Assembly (NCBI GenBank): GCA_965371805.1
Contig: CBDUZW010000050.1
Coordinates: forward strand, 1-39,858
Reading direction: 5' to 3'
Length of the DNA stretch: 39,858 nt
Source of the DNA: JAOZTV01 sp965371805
GTDB taxonomy: Bacteria > Acidobacteriota > Aminicenantia > UBA2199
The notes beneath the pieces are model-generated. The model was not told where the DNA came from. It did not search any database and saw only the letters and a program-made list of their open reading frames with translations. The position numbers and the translations under genes were made by a program. Numbering within the stretch: the first letter of the stretch is position 1; every line of letters starts with the position of its first letter. This document shows positions 18,812 to 27,275 of the stretch, piece after piece.

Positions 18812-20902
18812 TTATGTTTGTTCCAACATATCTTTAATTATATTTACACATTCAAACAGTTCCATATCCTTTTCAATGACTTTTTTCCAATTATCCATTC
18901 TGCTTTGCTCAATCTTCTGAATTTCTTTACTTTTTGAAGTATTTATTTTGTCGACAAAACTAAATGTAAAAGTATTGGTTTTTACTCTGGTTTTCTTTAT
19001 TTTATCAAATATATCACTTAGCGATTTCTGTTCTTTTTTTATTTCATCGATATTTATAGACTTTTGTGTTTTTTCCTTTCTTTTGCTTAATTCATTATTA
19101 TATGATTTTAATACATCAAAATATTTACTCGATTTGATCCTTCCCAAACTTTTTTTCTTTATTTCATTCATCCTCATTGGTGAATTATATAGTGCATAAG
19201 AAACTTTAGAAATTGTATCCCATTTTAAAGAATAATCTAAATATTGTTCACCAATTTCAAAAGTATCATATATTCCTGGAAAGATTATATCAGGAATTAC
19301 TCCTTTATATTGATTTGACCCGCCATTTATTCTATAAAACTTTTTAATTGTCATTTTTAATGCGCCTGGATTCTCTAAACCATCATAATGACCTGCTGTA
19401 ATTCTGTTTAAATCAAGAAGAACCTGTACTGTCCCCTTTCCAAAGGAATGTGAATCGCCAACAATTACAGCTCTTTTATAATCTTGAAGTGCAGCTGCCA
19501 TAATCTCAGATGCAGATGCACTAATTGTGTTGATTAAAACAACAAGTGGACCATCATACTGAATTTCTGGATCAGGATCATTTAATGTTTCCTTCCCTGT
19601 TACCCTGCCCTGGACTTGAACAATAGGCCCTTCTTTAATAAATAACCCGGAGATTTTTACAGCATCTGTTAACGCTCCGCCCCTATTATTCCTTAAATCA
19701 AAAACTATTCCATCTATCTTCTCTGATTTTAATTTTGCGATTTCTTTTTTCACATCATCATATGAGTTTCTTCCAGTTTTGCCTGAGAAATCATTATAAA
19801 AACTTTTTAGACTAATATATCCAATTTTCCTGTCTTTATCATTAATCACTATAGATTTTGCAAAAGTCTCCTCAATTACAACGATATCTCTTGTAATTGG
19901 TATTTCCATAATCCTTCCATCAGGTTTTTTTACTGTAAGTCTGACAAGGGATCCTTTTTTACCTCTGATAATTTTCACAGCTTCTCTTGTTCCCATTCCG
20001 ACAATATCAACAGATTCATCCTTTCCCTGAGCAACTTTAATGATTTTATCCTCTGGACCTAATTGTTTTTGCTTCCATGCAGGACCTCCAGGAATAATTT
20101 CTACAACTTTCACATAATCATTGTCCTGTGTCAGCAATGCTCCAATTCCTTCCAAACTTCCTGACATCTCTATATCAAAATCCTGTTTATCTTTAGGTGG
20201 AAAATAAGAGGTATGTGGGTCAAAAACACCTAAAATTGAGTTCAAGTATCTTGAAAATGAATTTTCCCTTCCCGCTTTTTTTATCTGTTTTAAAATCCTA
20301 ATGGTACTTTTTAAAATTTCTTTCCTGGCTTTTTCTTTCAGGTTTTTATCAGATTCTTTCCCCTTCTCTTTTTTATCATTTGAACGTTTCAATCTTATAT
20401 ATTTAATTATTATTTTATATTTTAATACTTTTCTCCAATACTCTTTTAATTGATCTATATTTAAGAAAAAATCTCTTTTGTTTGAGTCTATCTCTAAGGA
20501 TTCATCTTTGGTAAAATCCATTTTTCTACCTATTAAGTCTGGGTAGAATTTGATAACCTGGTCAATTCTTTTATCTTTGAGATCAAAAGCAAGCTTCATT
20601 AGTTCAATATTTCCTGATTTTAATTCATCCTTAAATGAACTAATTTTTTCTTTTAAAAAATTTAAATCAGACTTTAATAAAAACCTTTTGTCATAATCCA
20701 AAATCTTTATAAATTCTTCAAATCCTTGTTCTGAGAATTGTTTATTTAAGGACTTACCACTATAATGCCAATCTTCTAGACTCTTAATAATTAATTTAGA
20801 TAGTTGTCCATTATTTGTTTTTGCCACTGTAAAATGGCTTGATGATATATAGAATAATGTCAGAATCACGACAATTAAAGTCAACCTACTTTTTTTGTTC
20901 AT
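18812..20902 (-). CDS. prc: Tail-specific protease Prc/Tsp (S41 family)
   Basis: 696-residue periplasmic serine protease that degrades or trims proteins from their C-termini. A signal peptide or anchor lies at residues about 5-27. It is followed by the N-terminal Tsp domain (YDKRFLLKSDL), FDPHTSYFPPKDKQDFDIEM at about 227-246, a PDZ domain (GSLEGIGALL to about residue 330), and the S41 core. The core has ISASASEIMAAALQDY with nucleophile S463 by spacing, and general base K489 in SFGKGTVQ, plus FDLRNNRGGAL. The C-terminal DUF3340-like region is Lys-rich. The length matches E. coli Prc (682). ATG follows AGGAG. It lies 88 bases after an anchored unknown, and the cNMP-FHA gene is next upstream, probably in one transcript. 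Confidence 0.95.
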   Translation of the reverse strand: MNKKSRLTLIVVILTLFYISSSHFTVAKTNNGQLSKLIIKSLEDWHYSGKSLNKQFSEQGFEEFIKILDYDKRFLLKSDLNFLKEKISSFKDELKSGNIELMKLAFDLKDKRIDQVIKFYPDLIGRKMDFTKDESLEIDSNKRDFFLNIDQLKEYWRKVLKYKIIIKYIRLKRSNDKKEKGKESDKNLKEKARKEILKSTIRILKQIKKAGRENSFSRYLNSILGVFDPHTSYFPPKDKQDFDIEMSGSLEGIGALLTQDNDYVKVVEIIPGGPAWKQKQLGPEDKIIKVAQGKDESVDIVGMGTREAVKIIRGKKGSLVRLTVKKPDGRIMEIPITRDIVVIEETFAKSIVINDKDRKIGYISLKSFYNDFSGKTGRNSYDDVKKEIAKLKSEKIDGIVFDLRNNRGGALTDAVKISGLFIKEGPIVQVQGRVTGKETLNDPDPEIQYDGPLVVLINTISASASEIMAAALQDYKRAVIVGDSHSFGKGTVQVLLDLNRITAGHYDGLENPGALKMTIKKFYRINGGSNQYKGVIPDIIFPGIYDTFEIGEQYLDYSLKWDTISKVSYALYNSPMRMNEIKKKSLGRIKSSKYFDVLKSYNNELSKRKEKTQKSINIDEIKKEQKSLSDIFDKIKKTRVKTNTFTFSFVDKINTSKSKEIQKIEQSRMDNWKKVIEKDMELFECVNIIKDMLEQT

Positions 20903-20990
20903 TTATTGCTCCTAATTAGGTAATACTGTTTTATATATTCAAACAGTACTTTTGTCAAGAATAGATATACGTTATTTATATGCAATTAGT

Positions 20991-21800
20991 TTATATATTT
21001 ATTAATAATTCCTTTAATAACTGTAATTTAATTTTTATTTTTTTTATATTTGATGGTCCCATTCTTAGGAATTGTTTTTGTGCATTATTGAGTTTTTCAA
21101 GTTTTTCATCTGCATAAACATAAGAAATAACTTTCTGCTCTATGAAAATATCACCATATATTACTGGAGTTTTCAATAAAACATTTATTGCATTTAAAAA
21201 TGTATCGTGAAAGTTTAACTCAGGGTATCCAAGTTCCTTAAAAGCTTCAATTAATAATGGTCTGTACAATTTATACAATTCCACCAATTTTACTTCATCA
21301 AAAGAAAGAAATATATTCGATATATAATTATATCTATTATAACTTTCAGGATTAATTATTTTATAATTTGATTTTATACTAGTTTTAAGTTTTTCATTAA
21401 AAACAATAAAATCCAGATTTTTTGCTGGAGATTCACCATTGGAAATATTATCAATAGAGGAGACAAACCGCCTGACAATACTCTCTGTTTTAGATATTTT
21501 TTTGATATCCTGATGAGAAGAACATTTAATCAGGCTAAGTCTAACTGAAAAATCACTTTCACTCAATTTAATATTAATTTGATCCGGCTGGAAATTATCT
21601 TTTTTTTTTACTGGTTCAGGTTTATCTTTACCGTTTTCATCTTTTTTTTCGATTATTTTTTTTTTTCTTGAAATTTCATTTTCATTCAGTTTAGTTTTTT
21701 GAATTTTATTTTGTTTGTTTAGCAATGTAAAAACAAAAAATGCAATAATAATTAATGATAACACAGCACTAACTCTTATAATTTTGGATGTGGTTTCCAT
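20991..21800 (-). CDS. Membrane-anchored protein of unknown function
   Basis: 269 residues; I do not recognise the family. An N-terminal hydrophobic helix (about residues 9-27, VLSLIIIAFFVFTLL) with few preceding charges suggests a single membrane anchor. It is followed by a highly charged linker rich in Lys/Glu (about 28-72), then a mostly helical soluble domain with many Ile/Leu/Lys. No catalytic motif, cysteine pair or repeat stands out. Its start (ATG at 21800) lies 19 bases after the cNMP-FHA gene stop and lacks a clear ribosome site, suggesting coupled translation. Position between a signalling protein and the Prc protease suggests an envelope role, but that is only context. Confidence 0.7.
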   Translation of the reverse strand: METTSKIIRVSAVLSLIIIAFFVFTLLNKQNKIQKTKLNENEISRKKKIIEKKDENGKDKPEPVKKKDNFQPDQINIKLSESDFSVRLSLIKCSSHQDIKKISKTESIVRRFVSSIDNISNGESPAKNLDFIVFNEKLKTSIKSNYKIINPESYNRYNYISNIFLSFDEVKLVELYKLYRPLLIEAFKELGYPELNFHDTFLNAINVLLKTPVIYGDIFIEQKVISYVYADEKLEKLNNAQKQFLRMGPSNIKKIKIKLQLLKELLINI

Positions 21801-21819
21801 AATATTTTTTGTGTAAAAA

Positions 21820-22620
21820 TTAAAATTTGAAAGTTATATCAATATGACATAAAGTTAATTTATCTTCACTCTTTATTTCATATTTGACACCGGTATTGAT
21901 CTTATTTCCATTAAGAAAAGTACCGTTTACAGCTCCCTGTTCTTCAGCAAAGTAAAACTTATCACCTACAAATGATATTGATGCATGTTTTCTCGAAATA
22001 TATTTTTCATCATCTTCTTTAGTTAGATCTATATCTGGAATAAATCCTGTAGTAAAATCACGCCTTCCAATATAAGTGGTTGGTTTCTCTAATTGTACAA
22101 TTCTATTGGATTTTTGAATTATTAGGTACGCTTTAACATCTTTATCAAGTTTTTCTCCAGTTTCATAATCGGAATCTTCTTCTGCACCTTCACTAGGAGG
22201 AGGAGGGGTTGTTTTATCTTTAGAATCAACCTTAGGAATGTTTTCTGTTTTCTCATTCTTAGAATTATTGTATTCTAAAACAGCATCAACAATTTTAATA
22301 TTTTTTTCAGAAAGTTTTTTTAAGATTTTTAAGGCAATATCAGCACTTTTTTTAAGCATTTCAGTTAATTGTTCATATGGGATCTTTATCAGTGTTGATT
22401 CCTCAATAACATTAACTGTGTATTTCGCATCCTGAAATTCACTCAAAGACTCTTCCCCAAAAAAATCTCCTTTTGAAAGAGTTACAAGTTTTATTCCAGA
22501 TTCTGAAACAAGCTGAACCTTTCCCTTATTCATAATAAAGAAATCATTCTGCACATCTTCCACAGTATACACTGTGTCTCCTGCTGAATACTTAGTTAAA
22601 TATTTTTTAAATCCTTCCAT
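21820..22620 (-). CDS. Cyclic nucleotide-binding domain fused to FHA domain
   Basis: 266-residue cytoplasmic signalling protein. Residues about 5-110 form a cNMP-binding beta-barrel (FFIMNKGKVQLVSE, GDFFGEESLSE). The usual phosphate-binding Arg of the cassette is not seen (the stretch reads DAKYTVNV), so cAMP binding is doubtful. A linker with a PPPP run and acidic residues (about 120-160) leads to an FHA domain (about 164-266). The FHA motifs IGRR, SRKHAS and NGTFLNG are intact, so phosphothreonine binding is likely. No kinase is nearby. It starts at ATG 22620 with only a weak ribosome site and heads a probable operon with the anchored unknown and Prc. Confidence 0.9.
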   Translation of the reverse strand: MEGFKKYLTKYSAGDTVYTVEDVQNDFFIMNKGKVQLVSESGIKLVTLSKGDFFGEESLSEFQDAKYTVNVIEESTLIKIPYEQLTEMLKKSADIALKILKKLSEKNIKIVDAVLEYNNSKNEKTENIPKVDSKDKTTPPPPSEGAEEDSDYETGEKLDKDVKAYLIIQKSNRIVQLEKPTTYIGRRDFTTGFIPDIDLTKEDDEKYISRKHASISFVGDKFYFAEEQGAVNGTFLNGNKINTGVKYEIKSEDKLTLCHIDITFKF

Positions 22621-22653
22621 TTCTATTGCATATTCTAATAAAGAAAAAGTAAT

Positions 22654-22682
22654 TTGTCAAATTGATTTTTTATTTTTGATAT
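22654..22682 (+). promoter_or_regulatory. Probable promoter of the M29 aminopeptidase gene
   Basis: TTGTCA (22654-22659), 17 bases, TGATAT (22677-22682). This places a transcript start about 20 bases before the ATG at 22709, leaving just room for the AGGAG site. Confidence 0.5.
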
Positions 22683-22708
22683 GGTACTCTTTTTATTAGG
22701 AGAAAAAA

Positions 22709-23860
22709 ATGGAAAAACTTTCAAAAAAAGAATTATTGGATTTAGTAAAATCTGTATTTCCTCATTTTGACGGGGATAAAAAGCTTGGGATTCTGGTCGA
22801 TATTCCAAGAGATATAAATAGTGATAATGAAAATTGGAAAATCAGAAGAAAAATTTGTTCAAATTGGTATAATAACTTAAAAGATGAAGCAGATGCTTTA
22901 GAATTAGAAGAAATTGCTTTAATTGCTTATCCAGCAGTCGGAGCAAATAATGCAGATCTTCCAGAATATGCTTATTTTATAAAAGATTCATTACCTGAAG
23001 ATGCTTCCCTATTAGATTCGATTAGTGAAAAAACATCTTTTGAAGATATTTTTAGTACATTTCAATTATTTCTTGCACCAACCGAGAATTCTGCAACTGC
23101 TCCTCTAAAAAACAGTGCAAAAAGACATGGGTTCAGGGCTGCTACAATGCCTGGCTTTTCCCCTAAAATGCTCCCGGCTCTCAGGATAGATTATGAAGAG
23201 GTAAACAGAAGAGTATCAATTATCAAAGAAAAAGTGGATCCGGCAATATCTGCTGAAGTCGTTTTCAGAGTCAATAATAATGAAACGTATAATATGCTGT
23301 TTGACCTGAGATTTAGAAAGGGACATTTAAGTCCTGGAAGATTCCCCGAAGGAAGTACTGCTGGAAATCTTCCTAGTGGAGAGACATATATAGTACCATA
23401 TGAAGGCGAATTATCAGAAAAAAGTAAAACAGAAGGAGTACTTCCTGTCCAGATAGATGGAAAATTAGTGTACTACACAATAAAAGAGAATGTGGCAATC
23501 TCAGTAACAGGAGATGAGAAAACCGCTAAAAAGGAAGCTGATCATCTATTAAGAGAACCTGCATATGGAAATATGGCTGAACTGGGTTTCGGAGTATTAG
23601 GAGATTTTGGTCTTGTTCCAATAAATGAGATATTACTTGATGAAAAACTTGGTTTTCATGTTGCATTTGGAAGAAGTGATCATTTTGGTGGTGCCGTAGC
23701 CCCCGGGGATTTCTCTAAACCGGAAGCCGTTATACATTTGGACAGGATATATATTCCGGACACACAGCCTTCTGTTGTTATCGAGTCACTTATATTAAGA
23801 TATGAAGATGACCGGTCTGAAGATATTATTATTGAAGGAAAGTATCAGGTTTTTAATTAA
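22709..23860 (+). CDS. M29-type metallo-aminopeptidase (aminopeptidase T-like)
   Basis: 383-residue cytoplasmic protein resembling M29 leucyl aminopeptidases. The expected metal-ligand segments appear in order: LPSGETYIVP (E225), NMAELGFG (E291, the same 66-residue distance as in known M29 enzymes), FHVAFG (H317) and IHLDRIY (H343, D345). The N-terminal half is divergent, and the protein is slightly shorter than the usual 400-415 residues, so substrate range is uncertain. The likely role is releasing N-terminal residues from peptides. ATG follows AGGAG. The zinc-ribbon gene starts 14 bases downstream, so they are probably co-transcribed. Confidence 0.8.
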   Translation: MEKLSKKELLDLVKSVFPHFDGDKKLGILVDIPRDINSDNENWKIRRKICSNWYNNLKDEADALELEEIALIAYPAVGANNADLPEYAYFIKDSLPEDASLLDSISEKTSFEDIFSTFQLFLAPTENSATAPLKNSAKRHGFRAATMPGFSPKMLPALRIDYEEVNRRVSIIKEKVDPAISAEVVFRVNNNETYNMLFDLRFRKGHLSPGRFPEGSTAGNLPSGETYIVPYEGELSEKSKTEGVLPVQIDGKLVYYTIKENVAISVTGDEKTAKKEADHLLREPAYGNMAELGFGVLGDFGLVPINEILLDEKLGFHVAFGRSDHFGGAVAPGDFSKPEAVIHLDRIYIPDTQPSVVIESLILRYEDDRSEDIIIEGKYQVFN

Positions 23861-23874
23861 CGGGGAGAAGACAA

Positions 23875-24588
23875 ATGGCAAATTGCAGTAATTGCGCAGC
23901 CCCGCTTTCTCCACATACATCATTCTGTAATTATTGTAAAACAAAAAATGATGTCGATTTAAAAGGAATTGGTCCCCACTCAGTTCATCAACCAGACTCA
24001 AAAAGAATATGCCCCAGATGCGAGATTCCTATGCAGACTTTAAACGTCAAAGCTAAGGAGAAACTCTATATAGAAAAATGTGAAAAATGTTTCGGTTTTT
24101 TCTTTGATCTGGGTGAACTGGAATATTTAGTTTCCCAGTCTGTAGAAAATGTTTTTAATATAGACCATGATAGATTGGGAAAGATTGTTGGAAACAGAAA
24201 TCAGGATTATGGAGTTAAATATATAAAATGTCCTGTTTGTGAAAAGTTTATGAACAGGCTGAACTTTGGAGCAAGGAGCGGAGTAATTGTTGACAAATGC
24301 AAGGATCATGGAGTCTGGCTTGATGGCGGTGAATTAAAGCGGATCATGGAGTGGACAAAAGCAGGTGGAGATCTCTTTGATAAAGAAAAAAAAAATGAAA
24401 TAAAGAGAATTGAAGACTTCAGAGAAAAACAAAAGTTAAGAGATCAGGCAGTAGATGCTGCGAAAGCAGATCAGGGAAAGGGGTATAATTTTAACTCTGG
24501 TCATGGTGGATTCAGCACTGATACACGAAGCTATGGAGATGATGATATAATAACCCTGATAACAAGGTTTGCAAGAAAGTTTTTTTAG
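23875..24588 (+). CDS. Zinc-ribbon protein with two TFIIB-type zinc-finger domains
   Basis: 237 residues. The N-terminus is a zinc ribbon (CSNCAAPLSPHTSFCNYC). Two zf-TFIIB-like modules follow. The first is RICPRCEIPMQTL through KCEKCFGFFFDLGELEYL; the second is KCPVCEKFMNRL through DKCKDHGVWLDGGELKRI, where CxxH replaces the final CxxC. A charged, helical C-terminal part with a Gly/Tyr-rich tail follows. Such proteins are widespread and uncharacterised; metal and nucleic acid or protein binding is possible. Start ATG is behind GGGGAG and 14 bases after the M29 gene. No membrane segment is seen. Confidence 0.82.
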   Translation: MANCSNCAAPLSPHTSFCNYCKTKNDVDLKGIGPHSVHQPDSKRICPRCEIPMQTLNVKAKEKLYIEKCEKCFGFFFDLGELEYLVSQSVENVFNIDHDRLGKIVGNRNQDYGVKYIKCPVCEKFMNRLNFGARSGVIVDKCKDHGVWLDGGELKRIMEWTKAGGDLFDKEKKNEIKRIEDFREKQKLRDQAVDAAKADQGKGYNFNSGHGGFSTDTRSYGDDDIITLITRFARKFF

Positions 24589-24599
24589 GGATTAAAATC

Positions 24600-24628
24600 T
24601 TGACAAGATTAGCTAAATGAGTTATATT
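24600..24628 (+). promoter_or_regulatory. Consensus sigma70-type promoter for rpsU and the tRNA genes
   Basis: TTGACA (24600-24605), exactly 17 bases, TATATT (24623-24628). Transcription would start near 24635, about 30 bases before the rpsU start. Its near-consensus form suits a ribosomal protein/tRNA unit. Confidence 0.85.
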
Positions 24629-24665
24629 ACCTCTTGCAAATTGCAAAAAAGGATGGTGATATAAA

Positions 24666-24869
24666 TTGGCTTACATTGAATTAAATCAAAACGAATCTTT
24701 TGAGAGTGCTTTAAGACGTTTCAAAAGAAAAGTTCAGCAGGAAGCTATTATTAAAGATATTAAAAAGCATACTGTATATTTGAAACCAGGCGAGAAGAAA
24801 AGACTTAAAATTGCTATGGCTCAAAAAAGGATGCGAAAAAGAATCAGAAGAGAATTTTCTGATCTTTAA
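24666..24869 (+). CDS. rpsU: 30S ribosomal protein bS21
   Basis: 67 residues, a small basic protein of the 30S subunit needed for early initiation steps. The family pattern is clear: ESFESALRRFKRKVQQ at the N-terminus, then KPGEKKRLKIAMAQKRMRKR. It starts with TTG at 24666, preceded by GGATGGTGAT. The only upstream ATG (24653) is out of frame, so TTG is the only start that gives the full conserved N-terminus (MAYIEL). It lies between a strong promoter and a hairpin, and two tRNA genes follow on the same strand. Confidence 0.96.
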   Translation: MAYIELNQNESFESALRRFKRKVQQEAIIKDIKKHTVYLKPGEKKRLKIAMAQKRMRKRIRREFSDL

Positions 24870-24883
24870 ACCTCAGGTTTAAA
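24865..24883 (+). terminator. Hairpin at the rpsU stop codon
   Basis: TTTAAACC (24865-24872) and GGTTTAAA (24876-24883) form a perfect 8-bp stem with a 3-base loop overlapping the stop codon. No uninterrupted T run follows, so it may be a partial terminator or a processing site before tRNA-Pro. Confidence 0.5.
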
Positions 24884-24895
24884 ATAAATTATTTT

Positions 24896-24969
24896 CGGGG
24901 CATGGCTCAGTCTGGTAGAGTATCGGTTTTGGGAACCGAGGGTCGGAGGTTCGAATCCTCTTGCCCCGA
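24896..24969 (+). tRNA. tRNA-Pro (anticodon TGG)
   Basis: A 74-base cloverleaf. The acceptor arms are CGGGGCA and TGCCCCG with discriminator A. The anticodon arm is TCGGT-TTTGGGA-ACCGA, anticodon TGG (reads CCA and relatives). The T-arm is GGAGG-TTCGAAT-CCTCT. CCA is not encoded. It is 26 bases after the rpsU stop. Confidence 0.96.
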
Positions 24970-25009
24970 TTTTATTTATTTAATCTAAGATTCAAATTTC
25001 AAACTAAAT

Positions 25010-25082
25010 GCACCCGTAGCTCAATGGATAGAGCAACTGACTTCTAATCAGTAGGCTGGGCGTTCGAGTCGCTCCGGGTGCG
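25010..25082 (+). tRNA. tRNA-Arg (anticodon TCT)
   Basis: A 73-base cloverleaf. The acceptor arms are GCACCCG and CGGGTGC with discriminator G. The anticodon arm is ACTGA-CTTCTAA-TCAGT, anticodon TCT (reads AGA/AGG, the common Arg codons here). The T-arm is GGGCG-TTCGAGT-CGCTC. CCA is not encoded. It borders the accessory pocket on its 3' side, but no duplicated tRNA end is visible downstream. Confidence 0.96.
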
Positions 25083-25293
25083 AGTTACCCCCCATTCAAT
25101 TCAAAAATTGATTAATAGTAATTATATATAATATTTTTCCATTTTAAAACTATTGTGAATTCATTCTAAACCCGTTTTTTCTGTTTTTGGATTTTGTGGC
25201 CTGGCACTAAAATTTGCCCTTCAATTAATTTTCTTCTTTGATTAATTTTTTACAGGCTTCTCTTTTGTATTTTTATTTCGATTTTTTTCATTC

Positions 25294-25626
25294 TTAACTA
25301 AAAAAAGATAGTAATAATTTTCTAAATTCAATAATGTCTTTGTCTGTCAACTTACCAAGTTTTTTTATAATCATAGACTTATCAATTGTAGCAAATTTCA
25401 TTCTTAACATTGAGGGTTTGGGTAAATTTGAAAACTCCCAATCTTTAATTTTATAGTCACCTATTTTACTTTCTAAATCTAATTTACTTGTAATAAATGT
25501 GATTACAACATCTAAATATTTGTTATATTCATTAGGAGAGATAATTAAGGCAGGTCTTTTTTTTGTTGTAGTTAGGTCTGTAAAGGGAAAAGGCACAAGG
25601 ATTATTTCCCATTTTTTATAGGTCAT
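25294..25626 (-). CDS. MazF/PemK-type toxin of a type II toxin-antitoxin pair
   Basis: 110-residue probable mRNA-cleaving endoribonuclease. The family N-terminus is clear: KKWEIILVPFPFTDLTTTKK followed by RPALIISPNEYN, then VVITFITSKL and a C-terminal helical end. The start is placed at ATG 25624-25626, which gives the family-typical beginning MTYKKWEI; two ATG codons upstream in frame (to 25647) lie deeper in the antitoxin gene and are less likely. It overlaps the antitoxin gene by 11 bases, the usual coupled arrangement. Confidence 0.88.
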   Translation of the reverse strand: MTYKKWEIILVPFPFTDLTTTKKRPALIISPNEYNKYLDVVITFITSKLDLESKIGDYKIKDWEFSNLPKPSMLRMKFATIDKSMIIKKLGKLTDKDIIEFRKLLLSFFS

Positions 25627-25858
25627 TATAAATCTCATCCTCGTCATTATTCCATTCTGAAAATGATTTTTCAGATAAATGCATTATTTTTGTGAGGTCT
25701 TCTTTTTCAGCAATTTCATTTATTTTTTTTTTGTTTCTCTTTATATAATCATCTATTAATACAGAAACAATCCCACTCATACTCTTCCCCTCTATAGATG
25801 CAATAATTTTCAAAGTTTTTCTTTTTGCATCATTAATTCTAATACTCATTACGCTCAT
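25616..25858 (-). CDS. Ribbon-helix-helix antitoxin
   Basis: 80 residues. The N-terminus (MSIRINDAKRKTLKIIASIE, then GKSMSGIVSVLIDDYI) is a MetJ/CopG-type ribbon-helix-helix DNA-binding domain. The acidic C-terminal tail (EWNNDEDEIYND) should wrap the toxin. ATG at 25858 sits properly behind GGAGGT. The first gene of the pair, it likely represses its own promoter through the repeats at 25875-25898. Confidence 0.88.
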   Translation of the reverse strand: MSVMSIRINDAKRKTLKIIASIEGKSMSGIVSVLIDDYIKRNKKKINEIAEKEDLTKIMHLSEKSFSEWNNDEDEIYNDL

Positions 25859-25874
25859 AGTCTACCTCCATGTT

Positions 25875-25922
25875 TGTAGTATATCATACATGTAGTATAG
25901 TATAGTTTAGTACGTATTTCAA
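25875..25922 (-). promoter_or_regulatory. Promoter and operator of the toxin-antitoxin pair
   Basis: On the minus strand: TTGAAA (25917-25922), 17 bases, TATACT (25894-25899). Overlapping the -10 and start are direct repeats TGTAGTAT at 25875-25882 and 25891-25898 (plus-strand reading), plus the palindrome TACATGTA at 25887-25894. These are good candidate binding sites for the ribbon-helix-helix antitoxin. Confidence 0.65.
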
Positions 25923-26320
25923 CATTTTTATAAATTTTATTAGCATAATGTCTAATATTGTAAAAAATAATGATATTAATATAGAAGAGGACTTCAAATA
26001 GTCTAAAGAATTGTTAAGCAACAATAAGGTTAAATATCTTATTAAATAATATTATAAATGAGAAGAATATATTCAATTAAAACTTATAGTAATTAGCAAA
26101 AATCAAAACTCCGGGGGCTTTGTTTTGGCTAAAAGACAGGGTTAAAATCAACTTGTTTTGGTTATTTTCATAACAGATATTTGCAAGGTATGGCACATGA
26201 TTTATGATTTAACTCAAAATTTGCTTTCTTCTTAGAAATCGCAACATAACGGGTAAGAGCCTCTTTAAAGAATTTTAATTCCATGTTAAGATATATTTTT
26301 ACGATTTAAGTAAATTATAA
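25923..26320. other. Intergenic stretch of the accessory pocket, no supported gene
   Basis: About 400 bases without a convincing gene, RNA or repeat. A 17-codon frame from ATG 25948 ends at TAG 25999 and the same frame runs 15 more codons to TAA 26047; it could be a gene remnant but has no recognisable product. The 3' half changes from very AT-rich to mixed composition near 26110, approaching the methylase gene. Confidence 0.4.
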
Positions 26321-27275
26321 ATGGAAAAAAAAATACTAAAAATTCTGGTTTCTCCTCTTGCGAAAGGTGCATACTTCGCCCAATATCTGGATGTTGCCAG
26401 ATCAGAATTGCAGATACATTTCCCAAATACAGATATCAGACATACCAAAATAGGAGCCATGGATTTTTTTACTATGGATATGCAAGACATATCACTGCCT
26501 GCCATTTTAAAACTATCTTTTGTTCAGGGAGTTTTTTGTGAATCAGAAACAGGGGGACTTATACCGTTCTCTATTCAACCTGATTTTCTATTGCCTGAGG
26601 CATTGGTCTTCGGCGCAAAATACCAGGGAAAAACCAATGAGCTGGTAACACAATTGGCAATTAATCTGGGGCTTTTTTTCTGCTCAACAAAACAAAAACA
26701 AAAAACCCTACTGGATCCAATGGCAGGCAAGGGTACGACGCTTTTATGGGGAATGCGTTACGGATTGAATGTAACAGGCATTGAGCAGGATACCGATGCC
26801 CCTCCCGCCCTTCATAGACATATAAAGAAGCAGACGAAACTCCACCGAATTAAACATAGTCATGATAAAGGTTCTGTCGGAAAGAAGAACAAGGATGGAG
26901 CCGGCGAATTTATCAATTATGAGATGGAAGGACAAAGACTACGACTTATTTCAGGAGATAGCCGTAATACCCCGGAACTGCTCAGGGAACAGCGGTTTGA
27001 TCTTATTATAAGCGATATTACCCTACGGCATAAGATTTAAAGATAATACAAAACGAAATCCCATTGATATAATCAGGACTTGCGCCAAAGGCTGGATAAA
27101 CAGCCTGCGTGATGGTGGGGCTATGGTAATTATTTATAATAATTATCAGCCCAGGAGAAAGGAGTTATCAAATCTGTTTACTGAGTTGGGATGCCGCATC
27201 GAACCCTTCTCCTCCCCTCACAGGATGAGTGAGTCTATTATAAGAGACCTGTTAGTACTAACCTGCAGTTCATAA
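26321..27275 (+). pseudogene. Trm11/UPF0020-type RNA methylase, frameshifted
   Basis: Reads as one SAM-dependent methyltransferase of about 317 residues if one base is skipped. The first part contains motif I DPMAGKGTT and a following IEQD, then reaches FDLIISD at 27014 and runs off as ITLRHKI-stop (27040). Moving by one base at 27017, the sequence becomes LPYGIRFKD and stays open to TAA at 27273-27275 (GWINSLRDGGAMVIIY, ending VLTCSS). This restores the catalytic DLPYG motif exactly, so the extra base is either a real inactivating mutation or a sequencing error. Trm11-like enzymes methylate tRNA guanosine; no THUMP domain is seen here. G+C is higher than around it (28 of 60 in 26341-26400), suggesting acquisition from elsewhere. 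Confidence 0.85.

Noticed and set aside
25948..26049. Short frame from ATG 25948 interrupted by TAG at 25999 that continues to TAA 26047, possible readthrough or gene remnant
   Set aside because: Only 17 plus 15 codons, no ribosome site, no recognisable family; chance in AT-rich DNA is likely.
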